From contig NC_133477.1 of the NCBI RefSeq assembly GCF_025370935.1, positions 18,714,588 to 18,778,587 on the forward strand: DNA of 64,000 nucleotides. Reading direction: 5' to 3'. The translations under genes and the position numbers were made by a program. Shown here piece after piece: positions 1 through 11,104 of the stretch. This DNA is from Choristoneura fumiferana. Taxonomy: Eukaryota; Arthropoda; Insecta; Lepidoptera; Tortricidae. The notes under the pieces are model-generated. The model was given only the letters and a program-made list of their open reading frames with translations. It had not been told where the DNA came from and searched no databases. The number at the start of each line of letters is the position of its first letter. Position 1 is the stretch's first letter.

Positions 1-164
1 ACTGTACAGTGACTGTACATAGCATAGAGTGATCCATAGACAGGCCTGTTAATGGAAGCGCTGTACGGCGTCAAGTCGTTAGTTGCCAGCGCCGACCGCA
101 GCGTCCACTGTCCACGCCCAATTACTGTCATACTCGTGAACGAGCGGTTTAGCTCACTTTATAT

Positions 165-243
165 CTGGCCAGTTACAATGGAATGACTTTAAATTTCTAA
201 AAAAAAATGACTGGCCAGATACAACGAAATGACTTAGAATTCC
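165..243. repeat. Short direct repeat pair
   Basis: A 33-bp sequence starting ctggccag at 165-197 recurs at 211-243 with a few mismatches. No gene is seen in the first 256 bases. Confidence 0.6.
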
Positions 244-256
244 CAAAAATACTTTA

Positions 257-548
257 CTATTTACTCTTAAACTACTAATAATTCTCAAGTAAAACTTAAC
301 CATTATAGTTTTCCTTGTACGCTCGATTTAATGAAAATTTTGCACTTTAAAGTGGAATATTTTGCGAACAGATCACTCAATCGAAAAATCGTTTTTGGCA
401 ACCCCTTATTGGTTTTAAAAGACCTATCCACACTACAAGGTTGGATGAGAAAAAAAAACACCCCCACCTTACGTCTATCGGAGGTACCTACTCTAAAAAA
501 ATGGTTTTAGATTTTTTTATTGTACCATTTGGTCGGCATAGTTTACAT
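257..548 (+). repeat. Dispersed repeat family A, left half, split by a Tc1 element
   Basis: This matches the same-orientation copy at 39775-40396 (tracts such as actactaataattctcaag and gcactttaaagt) and the inverted copy at 17846-18230. It stops at the TA at 548-549 where the Tc1 element entered and resumes at 2288. It is an unclassified interspersed repeat with no coding content. Confidence 0.75.
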
Positions 549-549
549 A

Positions 550-2285
550 CAGTGGTGGCCACGTAATTAAGAACGATTTGAAGTTCCAGATTATTTTTAA
601 CTAAATCATGTCATGCGTAGTCGTGGGTCCTTCTTAGAAGTAACTAGTTACGTTATGAAATAGCCACATGAATAGAGCAAACGGGATTAGAATAAAGAAT
701 AAAATTACTGTCATTTTTTTACAAATTTTGTTTTTATTCTCTTTAGTAACAAATTCAAATAGTAATGAAGCTGGACAAATAATTAAGAACGATTTATTGA
801 ACGGTTCGAAATTTTTTATTTGAAACTTAGATTAACTAAATCACACTAACGTGAAGTTTGTACAGAAAAAAAAGCAATGTAATACATTTTAACTAAAATT
901 AATAGTTAGTAGCATGTCCACGGCTTTTTATTACTGCCTTACACCGGCGAGGCATTGAATCTATCATTTTTGAAATTTCGCAAGAGAGATAGAGTTCCAT
1001 TCTTCTAAGAATACGTCATACAGTTCTCTTAATTGCCACACTGTCGATTTGAAACTTTTTCTTGACTTCGCACCAAAGATGCTCTATTGCTCTAAGATCG
1101 GGGGCTGTTGGCTGGCCAATCTAAGACAGAAACTGATTGCGATGTGAGGAATTCCTTAACGGTACGTGCAGTATGCTTGGGATCATTGTCGTGCTGGAAT
1201 GTCCAAATAACCGGAAGCACGCCTTCAGCATATGGTAACATTGTTTCTTCCAGTATGTTTTGTATTGAAATTGATCCATGTTTCCTTCTATCAGCCTAAC
1301 AGGTCCAACACCATGTCCAGAAAAAATCCCCAAATTTTTACATTTCCCCCGCCATGCTTTAAAGTTACTTTGTGTACTTTGGGTCGGATGCTTTATTTGG
1401 AGGCCGTTTTACATATCGTTTGCCATCAGAACATGCCCTATTTATTTTTGTCTCGTCAAAAAAAGAACGTTTTTCCACTGTCTGACTGTCCAGTTTTCAT
1501 ATCTTCTTGCAAATGCAAGCCGGGCTTGCCTATGACACCGTTTCAACATAGGCACCTTCCTTGCTATCCTTCCGTGCAACTTTTCTTCCACCAAACGCAT
1601 TCGAATAATGCGTGCCGAGATTGCTGAAGGGTTGTTTTCGCCAAAATACTCTTTTCTCAACTCATTAGACCCTTTAAAAGAATTTTGTTTTGCCAAACGA
1701 ACGATATTTCGATCATCTCGACGAGATGACTTTCTTTGTCTAGGTACACGCGGAACATTTGAAGTAGTTTGATACGTAGCAAAATGCTTTATGGCGTGGA
1801 AAACCATAGTTTTTGAACATTGCAGATGATCGGCTATGTGTTTATACGACCAATTCTTGTCGCGAAGTTTTAGTATTACTTTCTTGTAGATTTATCACAA
1901 CTTTTATTTTTCCCCGTTGTTTTTATATGAAGCAATCGCCTTTAAGACTTTTACGGCACTAAATGGCGCCAAAATTATTCAAATAATAACCTAAAACCAC
2001 AAAGCGGCGGTCCGTTCTCTATTTAAATTTGAATAAAAAATAAACTATTCAGCGTTCTTAATTATATGACCAGCCAGTAAGTAGTAATACTAGGTTTAGA
2101 TGTAATATATAAAGTTTATCTATTTATTTTTTAGCCAATTATATGTATAAATGAATTTACCGCTAGTAAGGAAAAGTTTTACGATACCGAGAGAAGTACA
2201 AAAATATACATACAGTTAGTAACACTTGTCAGTTTGAAAAAATCTTCTCTATAAAAAATCGTTCTTAATTATATGACCACAACTG
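550..2285 (-). mobile_element. Tc1-type DNA transposon with IR/DR ends
   Basis: This is a complete Tc1-family element of 1736 bp. It is bounded by terminal inverted repeats at 550-577 and 2258-2285 and flanked by the TA target duplication (548-549, 2286-2287). A second copy of the core motif aattaagaacgat lies about 220 bp inside each end, near 771-796 and 2051-2075. This matches the inverted-repeat/direct-repeat design of the Sleeping Beauty, Minos and S-element type. The interior holds a frameshifted transposase on the minus strand. The flanking family A repeat is contiguous once the element is removed, which shows a clean insertion. Confidence 0.9.
899..1913 (-). pseudogene. Frameshifted Tc1-type transposase
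   Basis: The minus-strand reading frame begins near 1913 and ends at a stop at 899-901. The N-terminal part has a Tc1 helix-turn-helix region followed by the RxxxARRYENW-type linker. At about 1455 a one-base change in a run of T breaks the frame inside the first catalytic block (FDETK in the neighbouring frame). The second block (HDNDPKHT) and the NSPDLRAIEHLW block with the third acidic residue are both visible near 1100-1200, again in a shifted frame. Known of the family: these are the DDE residues of Tc1 transposases. Inferred: the copy is dead but fairly young, because each segment is still readable. Confidence 0.85.
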
Positions 2286-2287
2286 TA

Positions 2288-2424
2288 TATATCGTGCAAA
2301 ATTACAGCTTTCTAGCATTGATAGTCCCTGAGCAAAGCCGCGGACGGACAGACAGACAGACAGACAGACATGGCGAAAACTATAAAGGGTTCCGTTTTTG
2401 CCATTTTGGCTACGGAACCCTAAA
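2288..2424 (+). repeat. Dispersed repeat family A, right half
   Basis: This continues the family A copy interrupted at 548. It contains the gcaaagccgcggacggacag stretch, a (gaca)n run at 2348-2370 and the terminal tacggaaccctaaaaa, as in the copy at 39775-40396. Confidence 0.75.
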
Positions 2425-2772
2425 AATTGGCCAAGTGTAAGTCGCATCGAGGGTTCCCTACAAATTTAGCAACGTTAGCAGAGCCCCTGTAACTAAATAT
2501 TAAGATTTTCAGAATTTTATTATTGGTTTTATAAGAACTTCCTTTATACCAAATTTCTAGGACAAGAGCAATATAATAGGTTTTTCAGTTACGGAAATTA
2601 ATATGGAAGCACCTTTTTTACTGAGTGAATATCATGATGTGCCTAGGAATTTCATGATCTGGCGGATTTTACAATCGGCCGCCGACATATATTATATACC
2701 TTCTGATTGCGTTGTCTTAGAAGTTTGATTTTCCACTGCTTCAATGATAGCAGACTAGAGAGTCTTTTGTAT
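2425..2772 (+). repeat. Dispersed repeat family A2 with a short insertion
   Basis: This is related to 41106-41510, which shares gattgcgttggcttagaag and the gccaagtg...gagggttcc head. About 60 bases (2631-2690) are foreign and match the end of the palindrome-rich element at 29639-30112. The copy runs into the assembly gap. Confidence 0.65.
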
Positions 2773-2872
2773 NNNNNNNNNNNNNNNNNNNNNNNNNNNN
2801 NNNNNNNNNNNNNNNNNNNNNNNNNNNNNNNNNNNNNNNNNNNNNNNNNNNNNNNNNNNNNNNNNNNNNNNN
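2773..2872. other. Assembly gap of 100 N
   Basis: Exactly 100 N, the usual placeholder for a gap of unknown length. It hides the left boundary of the inverted duplication arm that starts at 2873. Confidence 0.95.
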
Positions 2873-5800
2873 AATCTATATATTTGAGCCAAATTTTAAA
2901 TCAAAACTATCACTAGGACAGAATAAATTTCAACTTTAATGCCATATAATCGCTCCCTGTTGGCGACTATGGGACGACACGGATCTAAGTGACTGCCACA
3001 ATGCCTACTCTGGTCACCCAGAGTTTTTGCTACACATAGTAACGCTGCCGGGCTTTCATCATCGTCATATTCATCATGTCAGCCGAAAGACGTCCACCGC
3101 TGGACATAGGACTCTCCCAAGGTTCTCTACTCAGACCGGTCTCGTGCTATCCGCATCCACCGCGATGCTGGGCTTTAAATTTTCGAATGAAATGAAAAAA
3201 AAATTGCAAAGCTGCCCATTCTTTTTATCAGGGAACCTTCAAATGTTAGCTCTCTATGTTAAATATTTAGGAATGGACATTTAAAAGTCTGCCAGTTTTT
3301 GTGTCTGTAATTTCCACTATATCTACTGTTTCTAAGCTGTGTGATGTGTGGTTAAATTTTGCAACAGAGGAGATTTCTCAACTTTGTCACAACACTCTCC
3401 TCAAATGGCTTTATTACGTTACCCATTATTACGTCGTTAACTGAGTGGAGAGCCAGACCAGATAAGCTACCATAAACAGAGTTACGAGTACACTGTGGAG
3501 CTTCAAGAATGGGCCTTCGTACCTTAGCGGTGCAGTAAAAAACATCCTGTACAAGGTGTAAATAGAAGTTTAAGTTCATTAAGTCTTGATTTCCCTTCAG
3601 TCAAAACACATGAGCAAACACTACGCAAAAAAATTGGACTCGGACAGGCGTAGCATCCCGTTGACAGTCCCAAAGCTTTCCCGACTTTGTTTTTCATGGC
3701 ACGAACAATTTCTTTTGTCTTTCCAGCGATCCGTGGGCGAGGCCATAGAGTATTAAGCCAACCGGAGATGTTAATGTCAGATATTCCGCTCTGGCAAAAC
3801 CGGTGGTAACCAGGTATGATATCCTGTGTGATTTTGTAAATTAAATTCAAGTTACTGTATGTATAATTTAAAGAAAATAAGCTGATCCGACTCACAGGTG
3901 ACCATAGGGCTGATTATTTTCTCAGACAACGTATTAGCATTATAAACATTGAAAACCTTCCTTTAATATAATACCTATTAGTTTTAGTTTTCTTTTTCTC
4001 ATTTAGGTGGGAGACCTTAGCATAACTAATTTGACTATGATTTCTTTGGCAGATGTATAGAATGTCAATATGGCACCAATTGTAAAAAGTTCCAGCGTTT
4101 TTTGACCTACCTACATAAATAACAACGACATTCTTTTCGAAAAATGTTGATGCCGAAAAATTACGTGATTGACGACATCCAACGTTAAAAAATAAAAATA
4201 AAAACAATTTACCGCGTATGGTGCCTCCTTTCGGTTTAATCCTCCATGCTCCGCCAGTTTCGACGAATTTTTATGAAGTGCCACCGAAAGAAACATCCAA
4301 AAGGCTGCGCATGCCGGGAATAACGACGAACGGTTTTTTCTTTCAATTGTTGAAAAGCAAGAAATTCATTTTTGAATGCTTGCTTCGGACGTGTTATGTT
4401 AGGCGGAACGCCAGTCTGCTTCTGAGATGTTGGTTTTGCGAATCAAGTCATATTTCTTTTCGTTTGTTTACATATGTTGAGCTTTAAGACAGTGCGTTAT
4501 GTTGATGATTTGATAGCTAAAACCATTTACCTTGCCTGTTCTGCGAGCTCGACCGCTACGTCAGTGAGACACAGAATATGTCACACATACACAAAATTCA
4601 ACTATCATCAACCAAACTAGATGCTAACGGGTCCATATCGGCTCGCATACTTTTTATTGAAAGTCCGAATGTAATGTTTGTCAGAATGGTCGTTTGACAT
4701 AACTCTTTTTCCCTGACCCAATAATTGTTTAGTAGTGTTATAAGAGCCAATCAACTATTTTACCGACACTTTGGGCATCTCCTGCGTTACGAAAATTGTC
4801 TCTGGCGTTACTAAAAAATCTTACTTCCAACAAGATATTTCACGGTTTAATAGGTGAACTTACGTAGGATGGTATTTATTCATGTACACCATCTATTAAA
4901 TTAAGAGAAAAACATGTACTTCCAAAAATCTGCAATTGTTTGAAAAATATCGAGGACACATCAGTGTCGGTAAAAAAGTTGATTGACCCATAAAACAAAC
5001 CTGACCTCTATAGTTTTCTATAGGATAACATAAAAAAATCAGAAAATTTAAGGTTTCAGTGGGAAATAAATTATGACAAACGATGATTCGGACAAAATTA
5101 CGCTATCACTTGCGAAGAGTATGCGAACTTTGGCGCTCCCGATGCAATTATATGTTTCAAATTTCATACGATACGAGTACTAATATTCTCAGAGGTACAG
5201 TGAACACACCACCATGTTGATGTGAAAAATATTAATAAAATGAAGTACGTCCCTAAATTAGGGATTCTATAAATGTTTACTAGTTGATTAGGCCCAGGTT
5301 GGATAGCCCAGAGGTTAGAGAACTTGACTACAAAGCCTGAGGTTCCAGGTTCGATCCCCCATCGGGACACACATTTGATGGTTAATATTTTTTTAAGAAT
5401 GTATCTATTTATTTAAGCATACCTATTTATCCGTTGCCTAGCACACACAATTCCATACTATTTACGTAGGTACCATACATTATAGCTTATGATGAAATAT
5501 AGGGTAGTAAACTAACAGCTGTTTCCACTCTTGCTGTTTAATTACCTCGCAAACAAAGTGAAAGACAGAGGGACTTGTTCATAAAACTCATTTAGGATAG
5601 GCCTGTGTCCACATGCGAACGGCTAATATGATGATGATGATGATGAAAACTCAATTGAATTATGAACCCTCGACTGCAGTCAAGTGTAAGCGTCTCGGGT
5701 GTAACGACGAGTTTTATGCAATTGTTCTACAATCTGTTGCATTTAAATTTATAATGAAAACATTACCTCATTCCTGGAATCTGCGTAACGCCGCAACTAC

Positions 5801-5999
5801 ACGCCCGTGCGTAATCTTATTCCTTCTAAGCGATTGCTCTCCTCCACGCTTGGGTTACACGATCAATTTATTTTCAATTTTTCCCCCATACCACGTCACG
5901 ATGCCAAATTGGATCTGCGAATGCCCTACTATGAATGTCATGTATTTTTGTTTCTATTTTACCTGTATACCTCAGTCGGCAAAAATGGAACTCTTATAG
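2873..5999 (+). repeat. Inverted duplication, arm 1 (about 3.1 kb)
   Basis: The segment is present in reverse complement at 47363-50378. Matching landmarks keep a nearly constant coordinate sum: 3352 with 49973, 3524 with 49801, 5164 with 48161 (sum 53325 each), and 4111 with 49215 (53326). Several reading frames are almost identical between the arms. Small indels distinguish them, for example about 45 bases present near 2917 and absent from arm 2, and about 39 extra bases near 5640. Inside are an RTE-like LINE/SINE tail near 3050-3150, a tRNA-like SINE head (5287-5440), and unidentified open frames on the minus strand at 3352-3895 and 4111-4296. I recognise no protein family in them. The element type is unknown. 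Confidence 0.85.
5287..5440 (+). repeat. tRNA-derived SINE inside duplication arm 1
   Basis: The head has a tRNA-like shape, with an internal promoter B-box like ggttcgatccc near 5348 and the stretch agaacttgactacaaagc. The tail resembles SINE family A. It lacks the surroundings of a true tRNA gene. The same copy is present in arm 2 on the minus strand (about 47880-48035). Confidence 0.6.
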
Positions 6000-6639
6000 A
6001 ATTACTTTGTTGTTCTCATGCGATTTAATACAGTTGTTCCTGCAGGAACGCGTGAAGATCATTATCATATCAGCAAGTAGAACATCCACTGTTGGACATA
6101 GGCCTCCCCCATATATATGGCCATATCACAGAGTACATATATAACAGAGACACCACCTAGTACAAGCAAATGGTATCACCCTAAAACTGGCTATTTTCTT
6201 TCCTTCGATTTCCAATAGATGGCACCAGTGAGAACACAAATAACACGATACGTATTGCCATCTAGTGAGACACTAAGGATACGGTACACTGACAACAACC
6301 AACAAGCTCACCAACTGAGCCTAGACGACTAGAGATACGCATGATGTCTCTGTCTTATTTACGTCATTAGAAGAGTATGGCATGTTTCTCTCAATAGTTT
6401 CGACGAATGTGAGCAAGCGCGAGGCAAGCCCAGCAGCGCATTCCGGTTATTCGCCATCTAGCGTCACAATTGCAAAACACTACGAAAGCCTCATAGCTGA
6501 AATGTAGCACATGTAGCCTATGCTTTCGTATTCTCAATTTATTATTTTTTATGGTGTTTCTTAATCTTCAAATTAAGGAGTTGAATTAAGTTGATGTGAA
6601 TTTGTGTTTAATAAATTGCTAGTCTTTATTTTATCTTAA
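6000..6639. other. Intergenic, no gene recognised
   Basis: Unique-looking sequence right of duplication arm 1. A short RTE-like tail fragment (gttggacataggcctccccc) lies near 6090. No open frame with protein-family features was seen. Confidence 0.4.
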
Positions 6640-6790
6640 TCATCATCATCATCCCAGCCTATATACGTCCCACTAGGGCACAGGCCTCCCCTCAGAATAG
6701 AGGCTTGGGCAGTAGTTCACGGGCCCAGTGCGGATTGGGACTTCAACACATTCCATTGAATTGCTTCGCAGGTTTGTGCAGGTTTCATAA
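6640..6790 (-). repeat. SINE family B, 3' part
   Basis: This contains the reverse complement of the family's conserved end (gtgggacgtatataggctg, aagttcccaatccgcactgg), shared with 8230-8342, 23640-23735 and 51710-51795. Confidence 0.7.
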
Positions 6791-6892
6791 TCTAAATTTC
6801 TACTTAATTCGTCTTATTCACATTTTATAATTTACAAATGTTAATAGTAGTGCCATCTATTGCTGTTTTTTTGTATTAAATATAGCTTGTAG

Positions 6893-6979
6893 GGATTGGT
6901 AGGCCATGGCCATATAATGGTAGCGCCACCATGTTGGTTGCGGCTCCACTAAACTGTCAATCCACTCCGAGACGCGACG
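6893..6979 (-). repeat. Segment shared with the edge of the second gap
   Basis: The run from aatggtagcgccaccatgtt to gagacgcgac is repeated in reverse complement at 46156-46220, next to the 142-N gap. It lies on the same side of arm 1 as its partner does of arm 2. The following 130 bases to 7129 are CpG-rich. I cannot name the family. Confidence 0.55.
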
Positions 6980-7129
6980 CAACGCGCGATTACGCGTACT
7001 GTCGCGTTTATATCTTAAACGAGTTTCTAGTGAGAAACCAACGTGTCCCAGTACCGTGGTAGCGCACGTGTGTTTACGCACGGCCCGGTGACAAGATTTT
7101 GATTCGACCTGGCTGATCGCTATCTCCAA

Positions 7130-7574
7130 TAAGTTGAGGAACGCGTTTAGGGTTGGGCTCAGAGATAAAATTTGCTAATCGATAAGTAAAGAGCATCCTA
7201 CTAATATTGTTGGTGATAAATGTGTAAAATAGTACGCTCTCTGTGTAAGGAGCATAACAACTAGGTAGGTATTGGCATAATTTCGATTGTCATAACTCTT
7301 TATGATCCTGCGTATACCTAATAATTTCACTGTCATAATTGTACTATGTCCAACAAGTGATTTATGTAGGTGAGAAAGTCTGTATGTGATTGCGTATATT
7401 TGTTACACTTTCAAGCTAAGATAGAATTCCGATGATATTTAGTACGTAGATATGAGTAGGTTGTTCAAATTTCTTGTCGCACACTTTTTACTTAAATGTG
7501 ACGTCACAAGCTCAACTTACGAAGTTTGGCGTGCTTTATTTTCACCATTTTTTATTACAAAAAATTACAGTTAA
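7130..7574. other. Intergenic, no gene recognised
   Basis: AT-rich sequence. Only a degenerate fragment of a Helitron-like repeat (tgtatgtgattgcgtatatt) is suspected near 7380-7460. Confidence 0.3.
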
Positions 7575-7790
7575 CTAAATTTAATCAAAAAATGGCTCCC
7601 GTGGCACTGTGCCCAAGAGGCTGGCAGCGTTTCCTTGTTAGATATAGCTATACTAATTCATTGAGAGAGATACTCGTAGCTGCCATCCATTGGTCTCCAG
7701 TTCTATCAACCAGGTGCTTTCGCAAATCTTTTAAGAGTCAATGTGCACCAGGGCCACAGACCCAGGATATTTTTTAACAACAGCCTAAAA
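7575..7790 (+). repeat. LINE-derived fragment
   Basis: The stretch reading PVALCPRGWQRFLV is also found, in reverse complement, near 54950-55050 (PVAWCPRGWQHSLVE). It is probably the downstream end of a non-LTR retrotransposon. No complete frame is present. Confidence 0.45.
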
Positions 7791-7796
7791 AACAGC

Positions 7797-8342
7797 CGTG
7801 GTGACTTAGTGGTTTGACCTATGGTCTCTCAAACAGAGGCTCACACTTTGAGTTTTTCGAAATCACATTTGAAATTTGTCACGAGCTTTATGGCGAAGGA
7901 AAACTTGTAAGGAAACCTGCACAAACCTTCGAAGCAATTAAATAAATAAATATCACGGGACGATTCACACCAATTGACCTAGTCCCCAAAGTAAGCTTAG
8001 CAAAGCTTGTGTTATGGGTACTAGCAACGGATAAATATAAATTATATAGATAGATACATACTTAAATACATATTAAACACCCGAGACCCGAGACCAGCCA
8101 ACTGGAAACATTCGTATTTTTCATACAAATATCTGCCCGACACAGGAATCGAACCCTCAAGCTTCGTAGTCAGGTTCTCTAACTACTAGGCCATCAGGTC
8201 GTCTAAATAACAAAATAATAATAATTAAATGGTGTGTGTAAAGTTCCCAATCCGCACTGGGTCCGCGTGGTAACTATATGGCCCAAGCCTGAACCTAAGA
8301 GGAGGCCATGAACTCAGCAGTGGGACGTATATAAGCTGGGAT
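7797..8342 (+). repeat. SINE family B, interrupted by SINE family A
   Basis: The 5' part (7797-7942) carries the gtggtttgacctatg tRNA-like head. The 3' part (8223-8342) carries the aagttcccaatccgcactgg block and cagtgggacgtatata end. Between them sits a complete SINE A copy. Confidence 0.75.
7943..8222 (-). mobile_element. SINE family A inserted in SINE B
   Basis: A tRNA-derived SINE on the minus strand. The head is near 8204 (B-box as gaatcgaaccc in reverse) and the tail at 7943 reads aataaatatcacggg. It is bounded by the 7-bp direct repeat aattaaa at 7936-7942 and 8223-8229, consistent with a target-site duplication. The anticodon-like ctacgaag loop suggests descent from an arginine tRNA (inference). 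Confidence 0.75.
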
Positions 8343-8884
8343 GACTAATATACCCTATTTTTAGGTAGGTAGTAAGTACAAGTCACTGGTAATCTGCTAC
8401 ATCTATGAAATAGAATTCGTTATTAACTGGCAATCATTTCCCCAACATGTTTGAAAAAGGAACAGAAAAATAAACAACAATTTGTCAATAGCATGTTTTT
8501 TGAAACTGCCATTAAAGAACGGCTGTAAAAAGACATTTTGGGCGCAATGGGAATGAAATCCCAGCGCCGCCAACATACGCGGCCTAATTGCTCGTTACGG
8601 GGCTGCCATGTGCTGCCGATTGCTTTATTTTTAATTTTTAGGGTTACCCCTTACAATACGGTTTATTTTTTAAAATCAAGATATTAATTTGATAATGCAC
8701 GTACCTAGCTTTTTAAATATGGTTTTCTACTTATTTAAATGATGGAAAATATTTTTCAGTTCATTTATGATACGAGTTACACCCCGTGTGGCATAAAATA
8801 GACTGGGTTAAGGTTATAGAGACGTAAAATACTAAAGTAAATTAAGTAAGAGTTACTGTATTGTATTGTATTGTATTGTAAATT
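8343..8884. other. Intergenic with a (ttgta)n microsatellite
   Basis: No gene seen. A short pentanucleotide run (ttgta repeats) lies at about 8858-8881. Confidence 0.4.
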
Positions 8885-9245
8885 ATAAATAAACTTGTGT
8901 TCACCCACGGCTTCGCACACGCAAATCATTACATTCAGCAGCTGAATAGAAATTCTGGATTTAAAAAAAACCCGTGGGAATTACCGAAAATTAAATCGTG
9001 GTTTTTATTGACACTGCATTAAAACAATCATGTCAAATTTCATGACTCCAAGCCCAGCGGTTGTTATTTCGAGATTTTATCCTTGTCCGTGGAATATCGG
9101 AATAAAAAGTAGCCTATGTTTATTCAGATGTCCAGCTATCTACATACCAAATTTCATCCAAATCCGTTTAGCCGTTTCAGCGTGAAGGAGTAACAAACAT
9201 ACCCACTCATTCACTCAGTCACAATCTTTCGCACATAAATCTATC
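8885..9245 (-). repeat. Helitron-like repeat fragment
   Basis: On the minus strand this reads from a microsatellite-like 5' region through aacggctaaacggattt and tactttttattccgat to gcgaagccgtgggtg near 8905. These blocks recur at 39209-39420 and 43440-43900. The CTAG terminus is missing here. Confidence 0.5.
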
Positions 9246-9356
9246 TAAATTGAACAGAGATAAAAGGCGTTCGTTGGTAAAGCACCTAACTCTAAACATC
9301 ATAGGAGATGAGATCTATCGATCAAGGTAAAATTTAAACTACATCATTAAGTCATT

Positions 9357-9612
9357 ATCATCATTATACCAGCCTTTCATCGCATTGCTAGGCACGGGCC
9401 TCCTCTTAAACTAAGAGGACTTGGGCCGAAGCTTCCACGGATGCGGATTAGAAAGTTTACACACACCATTCCCTCACGATGATTCAGCTCGTGGTAAATT
9501 TCAAATGTAATTTTGCAGAATTTCGAAAAACTTAGAGATGCAAGCCCGGGTTTGAACCCACGATCCTGTGCTTCAGAGGGCACACATCAAACCATCAGGC
9601 CACCACAGCTAT
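9357..9612 (-). mobile_element. SINE family B, near-complete
   Basis: A minus-strand copy of about 255 bp. The tRNA-like head is at 9612 with a B-box like gggttcaaacccg (9545-9560). The body gtggtaaatttcaaatg follows, and the 3' end is near 9357. Confidence 0.75.
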
Positions 9613-9966
9613 ACGTTCTAAGTTCAGCAGTTTACGTTCAGTGGGAGTGTAAAATGCTTCCAACATCAAAAAAAATGTATTGAAGACTAATTGAAGACGT
9701 ATAAAGTTTTCCAAAGTCAAAATTATATCGTTCTGGAATATACATTTCAGGTTAAGTAACCTTTAAGCTTTTGTATTTCGAAAGCAAACTTATAGAGAGA
9801 CTAATAAAATTTTAACGCCACGCAAAATGATACACCTATATTATTAATTTTAATTTTCGCGTATGTTATTTTGACGCGACAACGCTCAACACAACTCGTG
9901 GGTGCGTTGATTAAATTTGGTCGCGTCTCCCCCTTAGGTCTACATTTTTCAATTCTGGGGTCTACT

Positions 9967-10072
9967 ACGAAATTCGAAAATCGAAGTTCGTATCGTACCG
10001 TCCCTCTCACTCTCGTATGAAATAATATTAGCGTCAGTGGGACGGCAAGATACGAAGTTCTAATTTTGCGCT
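9967..10072. repeat. Foldback MITE, copy 1
   Basis: The arms acgaaattcgaaaatcgaag and the reverse of gatacgaagttctaatttt fold back on each other around a short centre. A second copy lies inverted at 53198-53310. Confidence 0.7.
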
Positions 10073-10162
10073 TTGGATCCAGACAACAAGGCCAGTTGTC
10101 TGGATCCTGTTATGTGTAGATGTGTGTAATACCAAAGTTGTTGATTACTTTTTGTCATTTAC

Positions 10163-10302
10163 CCCCTGTTTTAAAATCCATTGATTAAATTTATCTGACG
10201 GATAAATGTGCTGCCGTCTCTGTTTGTTTTGTTCGAATAGACGGAGACGGCATCACATTTACCCGTCAAATAAAACTAATCAATGGATGGTGAAACAGCC
10301 CC
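10163..10302. repeat. Foldback MITE, 140 bp
   Basis: The arms run from ccctgttttaaaatccattg inward through atgccgtctctg-like sequence. The right arm mirrors them (catcacatttacccgtc, aatcaatggatgg). It is almost a full-length hairpin with no coding content. Confidence 0.75.
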
Positions 10303-10457
10303 TTAGTTAAAAGTCTTGAATACTGTTTGGCAATAAGAAAATACTTTTCATATTACTTTTTTTTCTCGTCACTAGACTCTTGAGAGGGTGAACGTGGTTG
10401 TCGGATGATTATCAGTAGTGTGCAGTTTTTAGAACACTACCCTTTGTAGACTTATTA

Positions 10458-10744
10458 CAGAGGTTCCCAAACTTTTTTCTCGTAGACTACTTTTAAAAAA
10501 GCGGCACAAAATTTGGCCTACAACTACAAAATTAGCTATTACTGTATATATCTGAGGACCAGATTTTTGCCGCTCAGTATATTTTCGGCAGATCCCCTGC
10601 TGTTATATTTCTACTATGGTCCCCAAACCCCCTCTTTTTCACGCCATGGACCCCTGTCTGGTCTTGCGTGAACCCCTTGTTGCCCCCCCTACTACCTGTA
10701 CTGTCTGGGTCTGGGGTTTACCTGGACCACTTTGGGAACCTCTG
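10458..10744. repeat. hAT-type MITE with CAGAGGTTCCCAAA ends
   Basis: The ends are cagaggttcccaaac (10458) and gtttgggaacctctg-like sequence (to 10744), the layout of hAT-superfamily MITEs. The flanking 8-mers (acttatta and ctttagtt) no longer match, so the copy is old. A single right end occurs at 12225-12262. Confidence 0.65.
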
Positions 10745-11104
10745 CTTTAGTTGAACTTTACAAGCCATTATGTAGTATAAAGTTAGTATATTCTGTTGCA
10801 TAGTGCAGAAGTAGGTAACGTCTTAGAGTCTATAACAGTATATTATGTACCTATGGCATTATAACTAAATGGCATGAGTAACTAATTCGGAAACCCAATC
10901 GCAAGTTACGAGCAGACGCTAAGCAGTTTAACGCGAAGCTGCCGTTGCGCTAATAATATATACCACTTTATGTCGTGGTGATGATAGTACGGGAGCTGAT
11001 GCTTTTATTAGAATGCGTAAGAGACGTAAAATGAGTAGTAGAGACCTTTTGGAAATCAATCACATCCGCGTTAAACATTATGGGTGCATAACCTAATCTT
11101 TGAA
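10745..11104. other. Intergenic, nothing recognised
   Basis: No gene or clear repeat. Confidence 0.3.

Noticed and set aside
5330..5370. tRNA-like sequence with a B-box (also near 8150, 9550, 14040, 28835, 38780, 52148, 63825)
   Set aside because: Each is the head of a repeated element with SINE-type body and tail and lacks a complete cloverleaf; none is a true tRNA gene.
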